DNA from: Dorea longicatena
GTDB taxonomy: Bacteria > Bacillota > Clostridia > Lachnospirales > Lachnospiraceae
NCBI RefSeq assembly: GCF_025150085.1
Contig: NZ_CP102280.1
Location: 1,375,001 to 1,439,000 of the forward strand
Length of the DNA: 64,000 bases
Direction: 5' to 3'
The stretch's first letter is position 1, and each line of letters opens with the position of its first letter. Both the position numbers and the translations under genes were made by a program. Positions 6,781 to 16,662 of the stretch are shown here, piece after piece. Under the pieces are notes generated by a model, which did no database searches, had not been told where the DNA came from, and saw nothing but the letters and a program-made list of their open reading frames with translations.

Positions 6781-9396
6781 ATGAGCAGTAAAATTGTTCT
6801 GATTGACGGCCACAGTATTCTTAACCGGGCTTTTTACGGGCTGCCGGATCTGACGAATGCCGAGGGCCTTCATACAAATGCAATATATGGATTTCTAACG
6901 ATTATGTTTAAACTTCTGGAAGAAGAAAAACCAGAATATCTGACGGTGGCATTCGATGTTCACGCCCCGACTTTCAGACACAAGATGTATGCAGAATATA
7001 AAGGAACAAGAAAGCCGATGGCTGATGAGTTAAGGCAGCAGGTTCCGGTGATCAAAGAAGTGCTTCGCGCAATGAGGGTTAAGACGATTGAATGTGCCGG
7101 CCTGGAAGCCGATGATCTGATTGGAACATTATCCAATCGATGTGAGAATGAGGGTATGGAAGTTACCGTTATTTCCGGAGACCGCGATCTGCTGCAGCTT
7201 GCGACAGAGCATGTAAAAATCCGAATTCCGAAGACTAAGCAGGGCAAGACAGAAATTGAAGATTACTACGCTAAAGATGTTGAAGAACGTTATCAGGTGA
7301 CGCCAAAAGAATTTATTGATCTGAAGGCACTGATGGGAGATACGGCAGATAATATTCCAGGAGTTCCAAGCATCGGGGAGAAGACAGCGACAAAGATCAT
7401 TACACAGTATCATTCGATTGAAGAAGCGCATGAACATGTGGATGAGCTGAAACCGCCAAGAGCATCCAAGGCTTTAAGTGAACACTGGGATCTTGCGGTG
7501 CTCAGTAAAGAGCTGGCAACGATCAATGTAAAGGCTGATTTCCCGTATGAACTATCCGAAGCAAAGCTCGGTAATCTATATACGGAAGAAGCATATATCT
7601 TTTTCCAGAAACTGGAATTTAAAAATCTTCTTTCAAGATTCGATGTTTCGGCACCGGTCAACAAGGTCGAGGACGGATTTAAGATCATTACTTCCAAATC
7701 AGAAGCGGAGAAAGTCTTTGTACAGGCGGAAGAAGCAAGTACAATAGGCGCCGTAATCTTCAAAGATCTGGAAAATGTATTACCGTTGTTTGCAGATCAG
7801 GCCGGACTTGGAGGTATCGGACTGTGCTTTTCAAAAGAGGAAAGTTATTGTATCAAAGTTGAAAAAGACATAACCGGAGAATGGTTACTGAAAAAACTTG
7901 CGGATGTGGCTGAGAAGGCAGAAACGTATGCAATGTTCCATTTAAAAGAGTCTATGGAACAGGTAACAATCCGGAATCAGGCAAACTGCTTTGATGTTAG
8001 TGTGGCTGCATATCTTTTGAATCCACTTAAAAATAATTATACATGGGAAGATGTTGCAAGAGAACATCTGGGTCTGATGATTGATGAAAAGATCGATCAG
8101 GATATGAAAGCCTGCTATGAGTCTTATGTAAATTATGCGTCGGTAGAGGTTCTGCGGCAGAAATTACGGGATACAAAGATGGATACGTTGTTCCGGGATA
8201 TTGAGATGCCGTTGGTATTCACATTGTTTGATATGGAACAAAATGGAATCCGTGTAGAAGCGGATGCTTTGAAACAGTATGGCGATCAACTCGCGGGTAA
8301 AATTGCCGAACTGGAAAAAGAAATTTACGAAGAAGCAGGTGAGACATTTAATATTAATTCACCAAAGCAGCTTGGAGTTGTACTGTTTGAAAATATGAAG
8401 CTCCCGGGTGGGCGCAAGACAAAGACAGGTTATTCGACTGCGGCAGATGTACTGGAAAAGCTTGCACCGGAACATCCGGTAGTCGCAAAGATTCTGGAAT
8501 ATCGTCAATATACCAAACTCAAGTCCACATATGCAGACGGGCTGGCGAATTATATTCAGGATGATGGGCGGATTCATGGAAAATTTAACCAGACGATTAC
8601 GGCGACCGGAAGAATCAGCAGTACCGAACCGAATCTTCAGAATATTCCGGTAAGGATGGAACTTGGACGTCTGATTCGTAAAGTATTTATTCCGGAAGAA
8701 GGATATCGATTTGTGGATGCCGATTATTCGCAGATTGAACTTCGTGTTCTGGCACATTGCTCAGGAGATGAGCATCTGATCCAGGCATACAAGGAACAGA
8801 GTGATATCCATCGGATTACGGCATCACAGGTATTTCATATACCGTTTGATGAAGTAACTCCTCAGCAGAGGCGAAATGCAAAGGCTGTAAATTTTGGTAT
8901 CGTGTACGGAATCAGTTCGTTCGGATTAAGCCAGGATTTAAGTATTACACGTAAAGAAGCTGCAAAATATATTGATGATTATTTTGCAACCTATCCGGGA
9001 ATTAAGACATTTCTGGATCATGCAGTAACGCATGCCAAAGAAGAAGGTTATGTGGTGACGCTCTTTGGAAGACGCAGACCGGTACCAGAGCTTTCTTCCA
9101 GCAACTTCATGCAGCGTTCGTTCGGTGAGCGTGTGGCAATGAATTCACCGATTCAGGGAGCAGCAGCTGATATCATCAAGATTGCAATGATCCGGGTGAA
9201 TCAGAGACTGAAAGACCAGAAGATGAAATCAAGACTTGTATTACAGGTACATGATGAACTTTTGATCGAGGCGTATGAGCCGGAGCTGGATGAGGTTCAG
9301 AATATCTTGAAAGAAGAAATGGAACATGCGGCAGAATTAAAAGTACCGCTTGAGATAGATATGCATACAGGAGATAACTGGTACGAAGCAAAATAA
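6781..9396 (+). CDS. polA: DNA polymerase I
   Basis: Family A DNA polymerase, 871 residues, for Okazaki-fragment maturation and excision repair. Residues 1-290 are the 5'-3' exonuclease (LIDGHSILNRAFYG; DADD-type acidic cluster at GLEADDLIG; the helix-hairpin-helix GVPSIGEKTA). Residues 300-470 correspond to the 3'-5' exonuclease fold, but the first DxE motif is not visible (the position reads GAVIFKDLEN), so proofreading is probably lost, as in Bacillus. Residues 490-871 are the polymerase: motif A DADYSQIELRVLAH (about 645), motif B RRNAKAVNFGIVYG (about 700), motif C VHDELLIEA (about 823). GGTGGAGAG precedes ATG. coaE starts 12 bp after it, forming a polA-coaE-MBL operon. Confidence 0.98.
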   Translation: MSSKIVLIDGHSILNRAFYGLPDLTNAEGLHTNAIYGFLTIMFKLLEEEKPEYLTVAFDVHAPTFRHKMYAEYKGTRKPMADELRQQVPVIKEVLRAMRVKTIECAGLEADDLIGTLSNRCENEGMEVTVISGDRDLLQLATEHVKIRIPKTKQGKTEIEDYYAKDVEERYQVTPKEFIDLKALMGDTADNIPGVPSIGEKTATKIITQYHSIEEAHEHVDELKPPRASKALSEHWDLAVLSKELATINVKADFPYELSEAKLGNLYTEEAYIFFQKLEFKNLLSRFDVSAPVNKVEDGFKIITSKSEAEKVFVQAEEASTIGAVIFKDLENVLPLFADQAGLGGIGLCFSKEESYCIKVEKDITGEWLLKKLADVAEKAETYAMFHLKESMEQVTIRNQANCFDVSVAAYLLNPLKNNYTWEDVAREHLGLMIDEKIDQDMKACYESYVNYASVEVLRQKLRDTKMDTLFRDIEMPLVFTLFDMEQNGIRVEADALKQYGDQLAGKIAELEKEIYEEAGETFNINSPKQLGVVLFENMKLPGGRKTKTGYSTAADVLEKLAPEHPVVAKILEYRQYTKLKSTYADGLANYIQDDGRIHGKFNQTITATGRISSTEPNLQNIPVRMELGRLIRKVFIPEEGYRFVDADYSQIELRVLAHCSGDEHLIQAYKEQSDIHRITASQVFHIPFDEVTPQQRRNAKAVNFGIVYGISSFGLSQDLSITRKEAAKYIDDYFATYPGIKTFLDHAVTHAKEEGYVVTLFGRRRPVPELSSSNFMQRSFGERVAMNSPIQGAAADIIKIAMIRVNQRLKDQKMKSRLVLQVHDELLIEAYEPELDEVQNILKEEMEHAAELKVPLEIDMHTGDNWYEAK

Positions 9397-9408
9397 GAGG
9401 TGTGAAAG

Positions 9409-9999
9409 ATGAAGATTATAGGAATTACCGGAGGAGTAGGCGCAGGAAAGACACAGATTCTGGAATATCTGAATAATAAGTATGGTGCGACTATTTGTAT
9501 GACGGATGAAGTAGGAAAGAAACTACAGAAAAAAGGAACAGAATGCTTTGATGAAATTGTGGCTCATTTCGGGAATGAAATCCTGGATGAAAAAGGTGAA
9601 CTGGATCGTGCGAAGCTTTCTGACATTGTATTTGCCGACAGAGTTGAACTTTCTGTGTTAAATGGAATTGTACATCCGAGGGTAAAAGAAGAGATTCAGA
9701 AAAAGATCACAAGAGAAGAACGCAAGAATACGAATCTGATGCTGATAGAAGGCGCACTTCTGATAGAAGATCATTATGAGGAAATTTGTGATGAACTCTG
9801 GTATGTGTATGTAGAGGATTCCATCAGAAGAAAACGTTTAAAATACGCAAGAGGATATGAAGACAGCAAGGTCGATCAGATTTTTGAAGCACAGCTTCCG
9901 AAAGATCTGTTCATGCGTCATTGTGACCGGGTGATCGATAACAGCGGACAGTTTGAAGAGACAAAGATCCAGCTGAATAAGATCGTGGAAGATTTATAG
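9409..9999 (+). CDS. coaE: Dephospho-CoA kinase
   Basis: Last step of coenzyme A synthesis: ATP-dependent phosphorylation of the 3'-hydroxyl of dephospho-CoA. The protein has 196 residues, normal for the family. The P-loop GGVGAGKT is at residues 8-15, followed by the family's conserved DEVGKKL segment, a LIEGALLIE strand and an LID-like RRKRLKYARGYE stretch with DRVIDNSGQ near the end. AGAGGTG precedes ATG. The position directly after polA is common in Firmicutes. Confidence 0.95.
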   Translation: MKIIGITGGVGAGKTQILEYLNNKYGATICMTDEVGKKLQKKGTECFDEIVAHFGNEILDEKGELDRAKLSDIVFADRVELSVLNGIVHPRVKEEIQKKITREERKNTNLMLIEGALLIEDHYEEICDELWYVYVEDSIRRKRLKYARGYEDSKVDQIFEAQLPKDLFMRHCDRVIDNSGQFEETKIQLNKIVEDL

Positions 10000-10020
10000 G
10001 AAAGGCAGATATTATTTAGT

Positions 10021-10818
10021 ATGAGATTATGCAGCATTGCGAGTGGAAGCAGTGGAAATTGTATTTATGTAGGAGATGATCAGACACATCTTCTGGTCGA
10101 TACAGGAATCAGCAAGAAAAGAATCGAAGAAGGATTATCAAAGTTGGAGATAAAAGGGGATGAGCTGGAGGGAATACTGATCACACACGAACATGTAGAT
10201 CATATTCAGGGACTTGGTGTGTTCAGCAGAAAGTATGAGATTCCAATCTATGCAACGCCCGGAACCATTGAAGGAATCAGGAATTGTAAAAGTCTCGGAA
10301 AACTTCCGGAAGGCCTTTTACATGAGATAGAGATAGAACATCCATTTTCACTTGGAACATTGAATATAGATCCGTTTGCAATTTCCCATGATGCAAATGA
10401 ACCGTCTGGTTACAGAATTGAAAATGGAAAAAAATCTGTTGCAGTTGCAACGGATCTCGGGGTATATGATGATTATACCGTAGAACATCTGAGCGATCTG
10501 AATGCGGTCGTTCTGGAAGCAAACCATGACATACATATGTTGGAAGTAGGACCTTACCCATATCCATTGAAACGAAGGGTAATGGGCGACAAGGGACATC
10601 TTTCCAATGAACTGTCTGGAAAGCTTCTTTGCGATATATTACATGATGACCTGCAATATGTAGTTCTGGGACATCTGAGTAAAGAGAACAATTACGAAGA
10701 ACTGGCATACGAAACGGTCAAACTGGAGATCAGTATCGGTGACAATCCTTATAAAGGAGATGATATTCCGATGATGGTAGCCAAACGAGATCAGGTATCT
10801 GATATCATTACATTATAA
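10021..10818 (+). CDS. Metallo-beta-lactamase-fold nuclease, WalJ/YycJ type
   Basis: The protein has 265 residues and starts with the family signature MRLCSIASGSSGNCIYV. The metal-binding motif THEHVDH is at residues 55-61, with ISHDA and a C-terminal GHLSKEN histidine. In Bacillus the relative YycJ/WalJ is a putative 5'-3' exonuclease linked to cell-wall and DNA metabolism. Here it follows polA-coaE rather than the walRK genes, so a DNA-repair link is an attractive inference. The start at 10021 has only a weak ribosome site (GGAAAGGCAG 15 nt upstream), but the conserved N-terminus supports it. Confidence 0.85.
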   Translation: MRLCSIASGSSGNCIYVGDDQTHLLVDTGISKKRIEEGLSKLEIKGDELEGILITHEHVDHIQGLGVFSRKYEIPIYATPGTIEGIRNCKSLGKLPEGLLHEIEIEHPFSLGTLNIDPFAISHDANEPSGYRIENGKKSVAVATDLGVYDDYTVEHLSDLNAVVLEANHDIHMLEVGPYPYPLKRRVMGDKGHLSNELSGKLLCDILHDDLQYVVLGHLSKENNYEELAYETVKLEISIGDNPYKGDDIPMMVAKRDQVSDIITL

Positions 10819-10872
10819 GAATGAAGCAAAAATGTAAGAAACGATGTGAAGACAACAGGAGGAAAACAAATC

Positions 10873-11145
10873 ATGAAGAAATGTGTAATTACAGTTGTAG
10901 GAAAAGACACCGTAGGTATTATTGCAAAAGTATGTGAATATCTTGCAGGAACTAACATTAATATCCTTGATATTTCGCAGACCATCGTGGATGGATACTT
11001 TAACATGATGATGATTGTTGATGTGACAAATTGCAGTAAAGAAGTAGCCGTAGTTTCAAAAGAACTGGAAGAGATCGGAACTTCTATTGGTGTTACTATT
11101 CACTGCCAGAGAGAAGAAATATTTGAAAAAATGCACAGATTATAA
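10873..11145 (+). CDS. ACT domain protein (UPF0237)
   Basis: A single ACT domain of 90 residues (KKCVITVVGKDTVGIIAKV, then NINILDISQTIVDGYFNMMM), a ligand-sensing fold that usually binds amino acids. ATG at 10873 is preferred because CAGGAGGA lies about 9 nt upstream; a GTG at 10846 would add an unconserved tail. It is followed 30 bp later by the UPF0210 gene. This pair is conserved across Firmicutes and Archaea, which suggests a joint job, but the biochemical function is not established. Confidence 0.9.
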   Translation: MKKCVITVVGKDTVGIIAKVCEYLAGTNINILDISQTIVDGYFNMMMIVDVTNCSKEVAVVSKELEEIGTSIGVTIHCQREEIFEKMHRL

Positions 11146-11175
11146 GTAAAATCACTGAAAGGCAGGAAAAAACAC

Positions 11176-12540
11176 ATGATAAACAGATATGAAGTATATG
11201 AGACAAATCAGATGATTGCTGAGGAAAATCTGGATGTACGTACGATCACTCTCGGAATCAGCCTGTTGGATTGCATAGATGCAGACCTTGATAAATTAAA
11301 TGAAAATATTTACAACAAGATCACTACGGTTGCAAAAGATCTTGTAAAGACCGGAGAAGAGATTGAACAGGAATTCGGTATTCCGATTGTAAACAAACGA
11401 ATTTCTATTACACCAGTGGCGCTGATTGGCGGTGCTGCATGTAAGAGTCCGGAAGACTTTGTGACAATTGCAAAGACATTGGACAAAGCGGCAAAAGAAG
11501 TCGGAGTGAATTTTATCGGCGGATATTCGGCACTGGTGTCAAAGTCTATGACAAAGAGTGATGAGAATCTGATCCGTTCTGTACCACAGGCACTCGCATG
11601 TACGGATCGAATCTGCAGTTCCATCAACGTAGGTTCTACAAAGACGGGAATCAATATGGATGCGGTGCGTCTGTGTGGTGAGATTGTTAAGGAAACAGCA
11701 GAAGCAACAAAAGAAAATGATTCTCTGGGATGTGCAAAACTTGTGGTATTCTGTAATGCACCGGATGATAATCCGTTTATGGCGGGAGCGTTCCTCGGTG
11801 TGACAGAAGGAGATGCAGTGATCAATGTAGGTGTCAGTGGACCGGGAGTTGTAAAACATGCAATTGAACAGGTACGTGGCAAAGGTTTTGAAGAATTATG
11901 CGAAACAATCAAAAAGACTGCTTTTAAGGTAACTCGTGTGGGACAGCTTGTTGCGGGAGAGGCATCGAAGAGACTTGGCATTCCGTTCGGAATCATCGAT
12001 CTGTCACTGGCACCGACTCCGGCAGTAGGAGACAGTGTGGCTGAGATCCTGGAAGAAATTGGTCTGGAGCGTGTTGGAGCACCGGGAACAACAGCAGCAC
12101 TTGCTATGCTGAATGATCAGGTGAAAAAAGGCGGCGTCATGGCTTCATCTTATGTAGGCGGCTTAAGTGGTGCGTTCATTCCTGTCAGTGAAGATAAAGG
12201 CATGATCGATGCAGTAGAGATGGGTGCTCTTACGATCGAAAAACTCGAAGCAATGACATGTGTATGTTCGGTAGGACTTGACATGATTGCAATTCCAGGT
12301 AAGACAACAGCTTCAACTATTTCGGGAATTATTGCAGATGAGATGGCAATCGGTATGGTGAATCAGAAGACAACAGCTGTACGTCTGATCCCGGTTATCG
12401 GAAAAGATGTAGGAGAGACTGCCGAATTTGGCGGACTGCTGGGATATGCTCCGATCATTCCTGTTAACGAATATGATTGTAGTGCATTTGTAAATAGAAA
12501 AGGAAGAATTCCGGCTCCTGTACATAGTTTCAAAAATTAA
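11176..12540 (+). CDS. UPF0210 (DUF711, PFL-fold) family protein
   Basis: The protein has 454 residues, the full length of the family. Characteristic segments are [18 protein letters not shown] near the N-terminus, the long glycine-rich stretch [14 protein letters not shown], and [22 protein letters not shown]. The fold is related to glycyl-radical enzymes, but no activating enzyme is present and the substrate is not known. It is translationally linked to the ACT gene, which may act as its regulatory partner. A strong bidirectional terminator follows. Confidence 0.9.
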   Translation: MINRYEVYETNQMIAEENLDVRTITLGISLLDCIDADLDKLNENIYNKITTVAKDLVKTGEEIEQEFGIPIVNKRISITPVALIGGAACKSPEDFVTIAKTLDKAAKEVGVNFIGGYSALVSKSMTKSDENLIRSVPQALACTDRICSSINVGSTKTGINMDAVRLCGEIVKETAEATKENDSLGCAKLVVFCNAPDDNPFMAGAFLGVTEGDAVINVGVSGPGVVKHAIEQVRGKGFEELCETIKKTAFKVTRVGQLVAGEASKRLGIPFGIIDLSLAPTPAVGDSVAEILEEIGLERVGAPGTTAALAMLNDQVKKGGVMASSYVGGLSGAFIPVSEDKGMIDAVEMGALTIEKLEAMTCVCSVGLDMIAIPGKTTASTISGIIADEMAIGMVNQKTTAVRLIPVIGKDVGETAEFGGLLGYAPIIPVNEYDCSAFVNRKGRIPAPVHSFKN

Positions 12541-12570
12541 AAATAAATCCATGTAATGTATAATAAAATG

Positions 12571-12645
12571 TGCGGCGCATGATGAAATAAGTTCAGCTTC
12601 CATTCGCAGGAAGAAGATATTTCGTCATACGCCGCATGTTTTTGT
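12571..12645. terminator. Long hairpin between convergent genes
   Basis: Imperfect inverted repeat: GCGGCGCATGATGAAATA (12572-12589) pairs with TATTTCGTCATACGCCGC (12618-12635), followed by a T-rich run at 12639. It lies between UPF0210 (+) and tmcAL (-) and probably terminates both. Confidence 0.8.
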
Positions 12646-12694
12646 ATACAAAAGTATGCAAAGGGAAACGTAGAAAATATCATATGTCGAAGTA

Positions 12695-13948
12695 CTATAC
12701 ACGTATAATCTGCTTTTGCTGTTCGCTTGTGAACGGTATGCCGAATTTATCGGAGATAACACTTTCGTACAGGTCGGAAGCAAAAGAAGTCTGGTTCAAC
12801 ATACGTGAAGCTTCCGGTGACAAAAGAGATGCTGATTTGCCTAGTTTGGTAATGATCGGTATGGAAGCATGATCTTTCATCGCGCGTAAGACATCGGTAT
12901 GTTCTTTCCGGAAACCAAGAATACGCGCATATGAACAGGAATTGTCCTGGTATGCATGCATATCTTCTGTGGTTATGGATAGCAGAATATGCAGTAAACT
13001 TCTGCTGATACGGCTGTAAGTCAGTTCTTTTGTTTTTAAAAGGGTGCAGAATTGTCCGAAAGAGCGAAACTGATTCCGGTTCCGGATGATTCGGTTGGAA
13101 AGCTCTTCAGATACATCCTGGTATTTGCAAAGAGATTCATGGGGTTCGCTCAGCAGGCGGTATTTTAACAACAGTGAAAAATCATCTGCTTCCACAGGAC
13201 AGGAAAAGTTCCATTCATTTTGTATAATAGATAAAGAACCGGGTGGTAATTGCTCGCTTAGCTGTGCGGATATGTTTTTTGGCAGGTACGGGGATGCCGG
13301 AATATTCATCAAGACTTTTCGGATTGCAGAAGCAGAACTGGAGCAGTCATGAAGTTCTGTGTCATGATATCCGGAAAATTCTCTTTTTAAGGTAAATGGA
13401 ACAATCGGACTGTTCAGTTCTTTAAGAGCTTTCAGATATTCAATTCCCAGTATATTATTGGGATCAGAAAGAATCTGTGAAGCATAGGCATCGCCAGTCA
13501 TTTTTTCGAGAGCGTGACATCTTGCTGCCGGAAAAGACATGCCATTTTTTAATGAACTCTGGAGATGGTGACGGTAGGTTTCTGGTTCGGCAGACAGAAG
13601 GTGTGCGATGGATGTTAAATGTTCCAGATTACCACATTCACTCCCAAAACAAAGCGCATCTATACAGCCAAGACCGTCTAAGACAGATACTGCACCCTTT
13701 GCAAAGAATTCTGCACTTGCGCAGGAATAACAGACCGGAAGTTCAAGCACAACAGATGCACCGTTTAAAAGGGCCATATGTGCCCTTGAATGCTTGGAAA
13801 GAACGGCGGGAGTTCCACGTTGCACATAGTCGCCGCTCATGATGACTATAACCCGGTCGGCACCGGTCAGTTCTTTTGCTTTTTCTATATGATAAAGATG
13901 TCCATTGTGAAATGGATTGTATTCTGTGATAAGTCCAACAGTTTTCAT
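12695..13948 (-). CDS. tmcAL: tRNA(Met) cytidine acetate ligase
   Basis: Formerly DUF795/YlbM. In Bacillus TmcAL activates acetate with ATP and makes N4-acetylcytidine at the wobble base of elongator tRNA-Met. The protein has 417 residues. The N-terminus MKTVGLITEYNPFHNGH carries the nucleotidyltransferase HxGH-type motif (HNGH, residues 14-17), followed by IVIMSGDYVQRG and FGSECGNLE. ATG at 13948 is chosen: AAGGAGATTC lies just upstream and the conserved motif begins there. It is divergent from mgtE, sharing about 110 bp of promoter DNA. Neighbouring pta-ackA make and consume acetyl phosphate/acetate, a thematic coincidence at most. Confidence 0.93.
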   Translation of the reverse strand: MKTVGLITEYNPFHNGHLYHIEKAKELTGADRVIVIMSGDYVQRGTPAVLSKHSRAHMALLNGASVVLELPVCYSCASAEFFAKGAVSVLDGLGCIDALCFGSECGNLEHLTSIAHLLSAEPETYRHHLQSSLKNGMSFPAARCHALEKMTGDAYASQILSDPNNILGIEYLKALKELNSPIVPFTLKREFSGYHDTELHDCSSSASAIRKVLMNIPASPYLPKNISAQLSEQLPPGSLSIIQNEWNFSCPVEADDFSLLLKYRLLSEPHESLCKYQDVSEELSNRIIRNRNQFRSFGQFCTLLKTKELTYSRISRSLLHILLSITTEDMHAYQDNSCSYARILGFRKEHTDVLRAMKDHASIPIITKLGKSASLLSPEASRMLNQTSFASDLYESVISDKFGIPFTSEQQKQIIRV

Positions 13949-14057
13949 AAGAATCTCCTTGTATAACATTCTGGAATTGATTATACTATACAATAGTGGG
14001 GTACGCAAATGGGATGTTTACCCAGCAAAATTCGAAGAAAGGAGGATGCATATTGTT

Positions 14058-15482
14058 ATGGAAGAGAAGATGAATGAGGAGCAGCCCCTGGAGGACGGAC
14101 AGCGAGAAGAAGATGATATTGATTATGTAGAAGACAGAGAAGAACTGACTGAAGAACGTATCAAAGACATGCTGGATGCGAGAGAATATAAAGAACTGAA
14201 AGAAGAACTGGAAACAAATATGTATCCTGTAGACCTTGCGGAGATTCTGGAAGAGTTTGATCAGAAGCATATGGTGCTGGTATTCCGTTTGCTTGCAAAA
14301 GAAGAAGCTGCAGAGACATTTTCTTATATGGACAGTGATACGCGAGAGGACCTGATCAATGCACTGACGGATTCCGAGCTTGAAGAGATCATGGAGGAAA
14401 TGTATCTGGATGATACCGTTGATGTGTTGGAAGAGATGCCTGCCAATGTAGTAGACAGACTTCTGATGGTTACAGATGAAGAAAAACGTCAACAGATCAA
14501 TCAACTGTTACAATATCCGGAAGACAGTGCCGGAAGCGTGATGAATGTAGATTATATTGCGCTTCGCAGAGAAATGACGGTTGCAGAATCGATTCTGAAG
14601 ATCCGCCAGGTTGGGCTGAACCGTGAGACAATCTATACCTGTTATGTTACAGAACAGCGCCATCTGATCGGTCAGGTTGATGTAAAAGAATTGCTGACAA
14701 GCAGTGAATCCAAGACAATAGAAGAGATCATGGATACCAATATGCTGTATGCACGTACAACAGACGATCAGGAAGATGTGGCAAATACCATTACCAAGTA
14801 TGGACTGATCGCACTGCCAATCGTGGATCATGAAAATTGCATGGTGGGTATCGTAACGGTTGATGATGCCATGCAGGTATTACAGGAGGAGACAACGGAA
14901 GATATCAGTATCATGGCTGGTGTCAATCCGAATGAAGATTCGTATTTCGGGACATCGATATTTGAACATGTAAAGAGTCGTATTCCGTGGCTGCTGTTTT
15001 TGATGCTGTCTGCAACCGTAACACAGATGATCATGAACAGCTATGAAAATGCACTGGCACTGATGCCGCAGCTTGCGGGATTTGTTCCGATGCTTACCGG
15101 AACCGGTGGAAACTGTGGATCACAGAGCTCGACACTGGTGATTCGTGGGCTGGCAGTTGGAGAGATTGAATTTTCTGATCTGTTTAAGGTGATCTGGAAA
15201 GAGATCCGAATTGCATTCTGTATCAGCATTATCTTATCGGTAGTGAATGGAATCCGAATTATGCTGATGGGCCAGGGAGATGCCACCATGGCGTTTACCA
15301 TTGGACTTACTATGGCATGTACCGTACTGATTGCGAAAGTGGTTGGATGTACATTACCATTGGTTGCGAAAAAGATTGGGCTGGATCCGGCGATTATGGC
15401 AACGCCTTTGATTTCTACATTGGTTGATATCAGTACGATCAGTGTGTATTTTGCGATCGTAAGTCACGTTTTTCAATTATAA
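14058..15482 (+). CDS. mgtE: Magnesium transporter MgtE
   Basis: Mg2+ channel of the inner membrane, about 474 residues. Order: acidic N domain of superhelical repeats (residues about 40-150; LAEILEEFD, VDVLEEMPANVVDRLL), two CBS domains (about 155-275), a connecting helix, then five membrane segments (about 305-474). Conserved pore residues are visible in TGTGGNCGSQ and in PLISTLVDISTI, whose Asp lines the ion path. The N domain and CBS region gate the channel by sensing cytosolic Mg2+, so no RNA switch is needed, and none is seen in the 110-bp leader. AAAGGAGG lies 12 nt before ATG 14058; an ATG directly on top of it at 14046 is less likely. Confidence 0.95.
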   Translation: MEEKMNEEQPLEDGQREEDDIDYVEDREELTEERIKDMLDAREYKELKEELETNMYPVDLAEILEEFDQKHMVLVFRLLAKEEAAETFSYMDSDTREDLINALTDSELEEIMEEMYLDDTVDVLEEMPANVVDRLLMVTDEEKRQQINQLLQYPEDSAGSVMNVDYIALRREMTVAESILKIRQVGLNRETIYTCYVTEQRHLIGQVDVKELLTSSESKTIEEIMDTNMLYARTTDDQEDVANTITKYGLIALPIVDHENCMVGIVTVDDAMQVLQEETTEDISIMAGVNPNEDSYFGTSIFEHVKSRIPWLLFLMLSATVTQMIMNSYENALALMPQLAGFVPMLTGTGGNCGSQSSTLVIRGLAVGEIEFSDLFKVIWKEIRIAFCISIILSVVNGIRIMLMGQGDATMAFTIGLTMACTVLIAKVVGCTLPLVAKKIGLDPAIMATPLISTLVDISTISVYFAIVSHVFQL

Positions 15483-15563
15483 TGTCGTGAAAATGTAATA
15501 TATCAGAAGCAAAATATAACGGATATTGTACATTGTACGCAAAAAGAGACATAAGATTACAGG

Positions 15564-15594
15564 AAGAACCCTTGTCCACAGGGGTTCTTTGTAT
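15564..15594 (+). terminator. Intrinsic terminator after mgtE
   Basis: AAGAACCC/GGGGTTCTT hairpin followed by TTGTATT, between mgtE and pta. Confidence 0.75.
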
Positions 15595-15641
15595 TATAAT
15601 GAAAATACTGAGAAAAATATTTGGAAAGGAGTCTATTTATC

Positions 15642-16637
15642 ATGGGATTTATAGATGAAATCAAAGCAAAAGCAAAAAGTTGTAAAAAAACAATCGTTCT
15701 TCCAGAGAGCGAAGACATCAGAACTTATGAGGCAGCAGAGGCAATTTTAAAAGAAGGAACAGCTAACCTGATCCTGATCGGAAGCGAAGAAGAGATCGCT
15801 AAGAATAAAGGGGATTTCGACATCACAGGAGCTACAATCGTAGACCCTGCTACATATGAGAAGACAGACGAATATGTAGCAACACTTGTTGAACTGAGAA
15901 AGAAAAAAGGAATGACAGAAGAGCAGGCAAGAGAGATTCTTCTTACTAATTACTTATATTATGGTGTAATGATGGTTAAGATGAAAGATGCAGACGGAAT
16001 GGTATCCGGAGCATGCCACTCTACAGCTGACACACTTCGTCCATGCCTTCAGATCCTGAAGACAAAACCAGGAACAAAGCTTGTATCTGCATTCTTTGTT
16101 ATGGTAGTACCTGACTGCGACATGGGAGAGAACGGAACATTTGTATTCGCTGACTGCGGACTGAACCAGAATCCTACATCCGAAGAGCTTGCAGCAATCG
16201 CTCAGTCTTCAGCAGAAAGCTTCAAACAGCTCGTTGGTGCTGATCCAAGAGTTGCTATGCTTTCTTACTCAACAATGGGAAGTGCAAAACACGATGACGT
16301 AACAAAAGTACAGGAAGCTGTTAAGATCGCAAAAGCTGAGAATCCGGATCTTATGTTAGACGGAGAGATGCAGCTTGATGCAGCACTTGTTCCTTCTGTT
16401 GGAGCAGCTAAAGCACCAGGAAGCCAGGTTGCAGGAAAAGCCAATACTCTGATCTTCCCTAACCTTGATGCAGGTAACATTGGATACAAACTTGTTCAGC
16501 GTCTTGCAAAAGCAGAAGCTTACGGACCAATGACACAGGGAATCGCAGCACCTGTTAACGACCTTTCAAGAGGATGCAGTGCTAAGGATATTGAAGGTGT
16601 TGTTGCAATCACAGCAGTTCAGTGCCAGAATCAGTAA
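15642..16637 (+). CDS. pta: Phosphate acetyltransferase
   Basis: Converts acetyl-CoA and phosphate to acetyl phosphate; with ackA it forms the ATP-yielding acetate branch. The protein has 331 residues, the short clostridial form without the regulatory N-terminal domain of enterobacterial Pta. Seen: KKTIVLPESEDIRTYEAA, ADGMVSGACHSTADTLRP and TMGSAKHDDVTKVQEA, the usual Pta signatures. GGAAAGGAG lies upstream of ATG 15642, which begins MGFIDEI. Codon choice is markedly biased, as expected for a highly expressed catabolic gene. ackA follows after 25 bp, one transcription unit. Confidence 0.97.
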   Translation: MGFIDEIKAKAKSCKKTIVLPESEDIRTYEAAEAILKEGTANLILIGSEEEIAKNKGDFDITGATIVDPATYEKTDEYVATLVELRKKKGMTEEQAREILLTNYLYYGVMMVKMKDADGMVSGACHSTADTLRPCLQILKTKPGTKLVSAFFVMVVPDCDMGENGTFVFADCGLNQNPTSEELAAIAQSSAESFKQLVGADPRVAMLSYSTMGSAKHDDVTKVQEAVKIAKAENPDLMLDGEMQLDAALVPSVGAAKAPGSQVAGKANTLIFPNLDAGNIGYKLVQRLAKAEAYGPMTQGIAAPVNDLSRGCSAKDIEGVVAITAVQCQNQ

Positions 16638-16662
16638 GAGATAAAGTAAGAGGAGAAATAAT

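Noticed and set aside
12636..12872. Plus-strand 78-codon frame after UPF0210
   Set aside because: Antisense to the C-terminal part of tmcAL and starts within the terminator.
13949..14057. Mg2+ riboswitch (M-box or ykoK type) before mgtE
   Set aside because: Leader is only about 110 bp and shared with divergent tmcAL; no conserved M-box elements seen.
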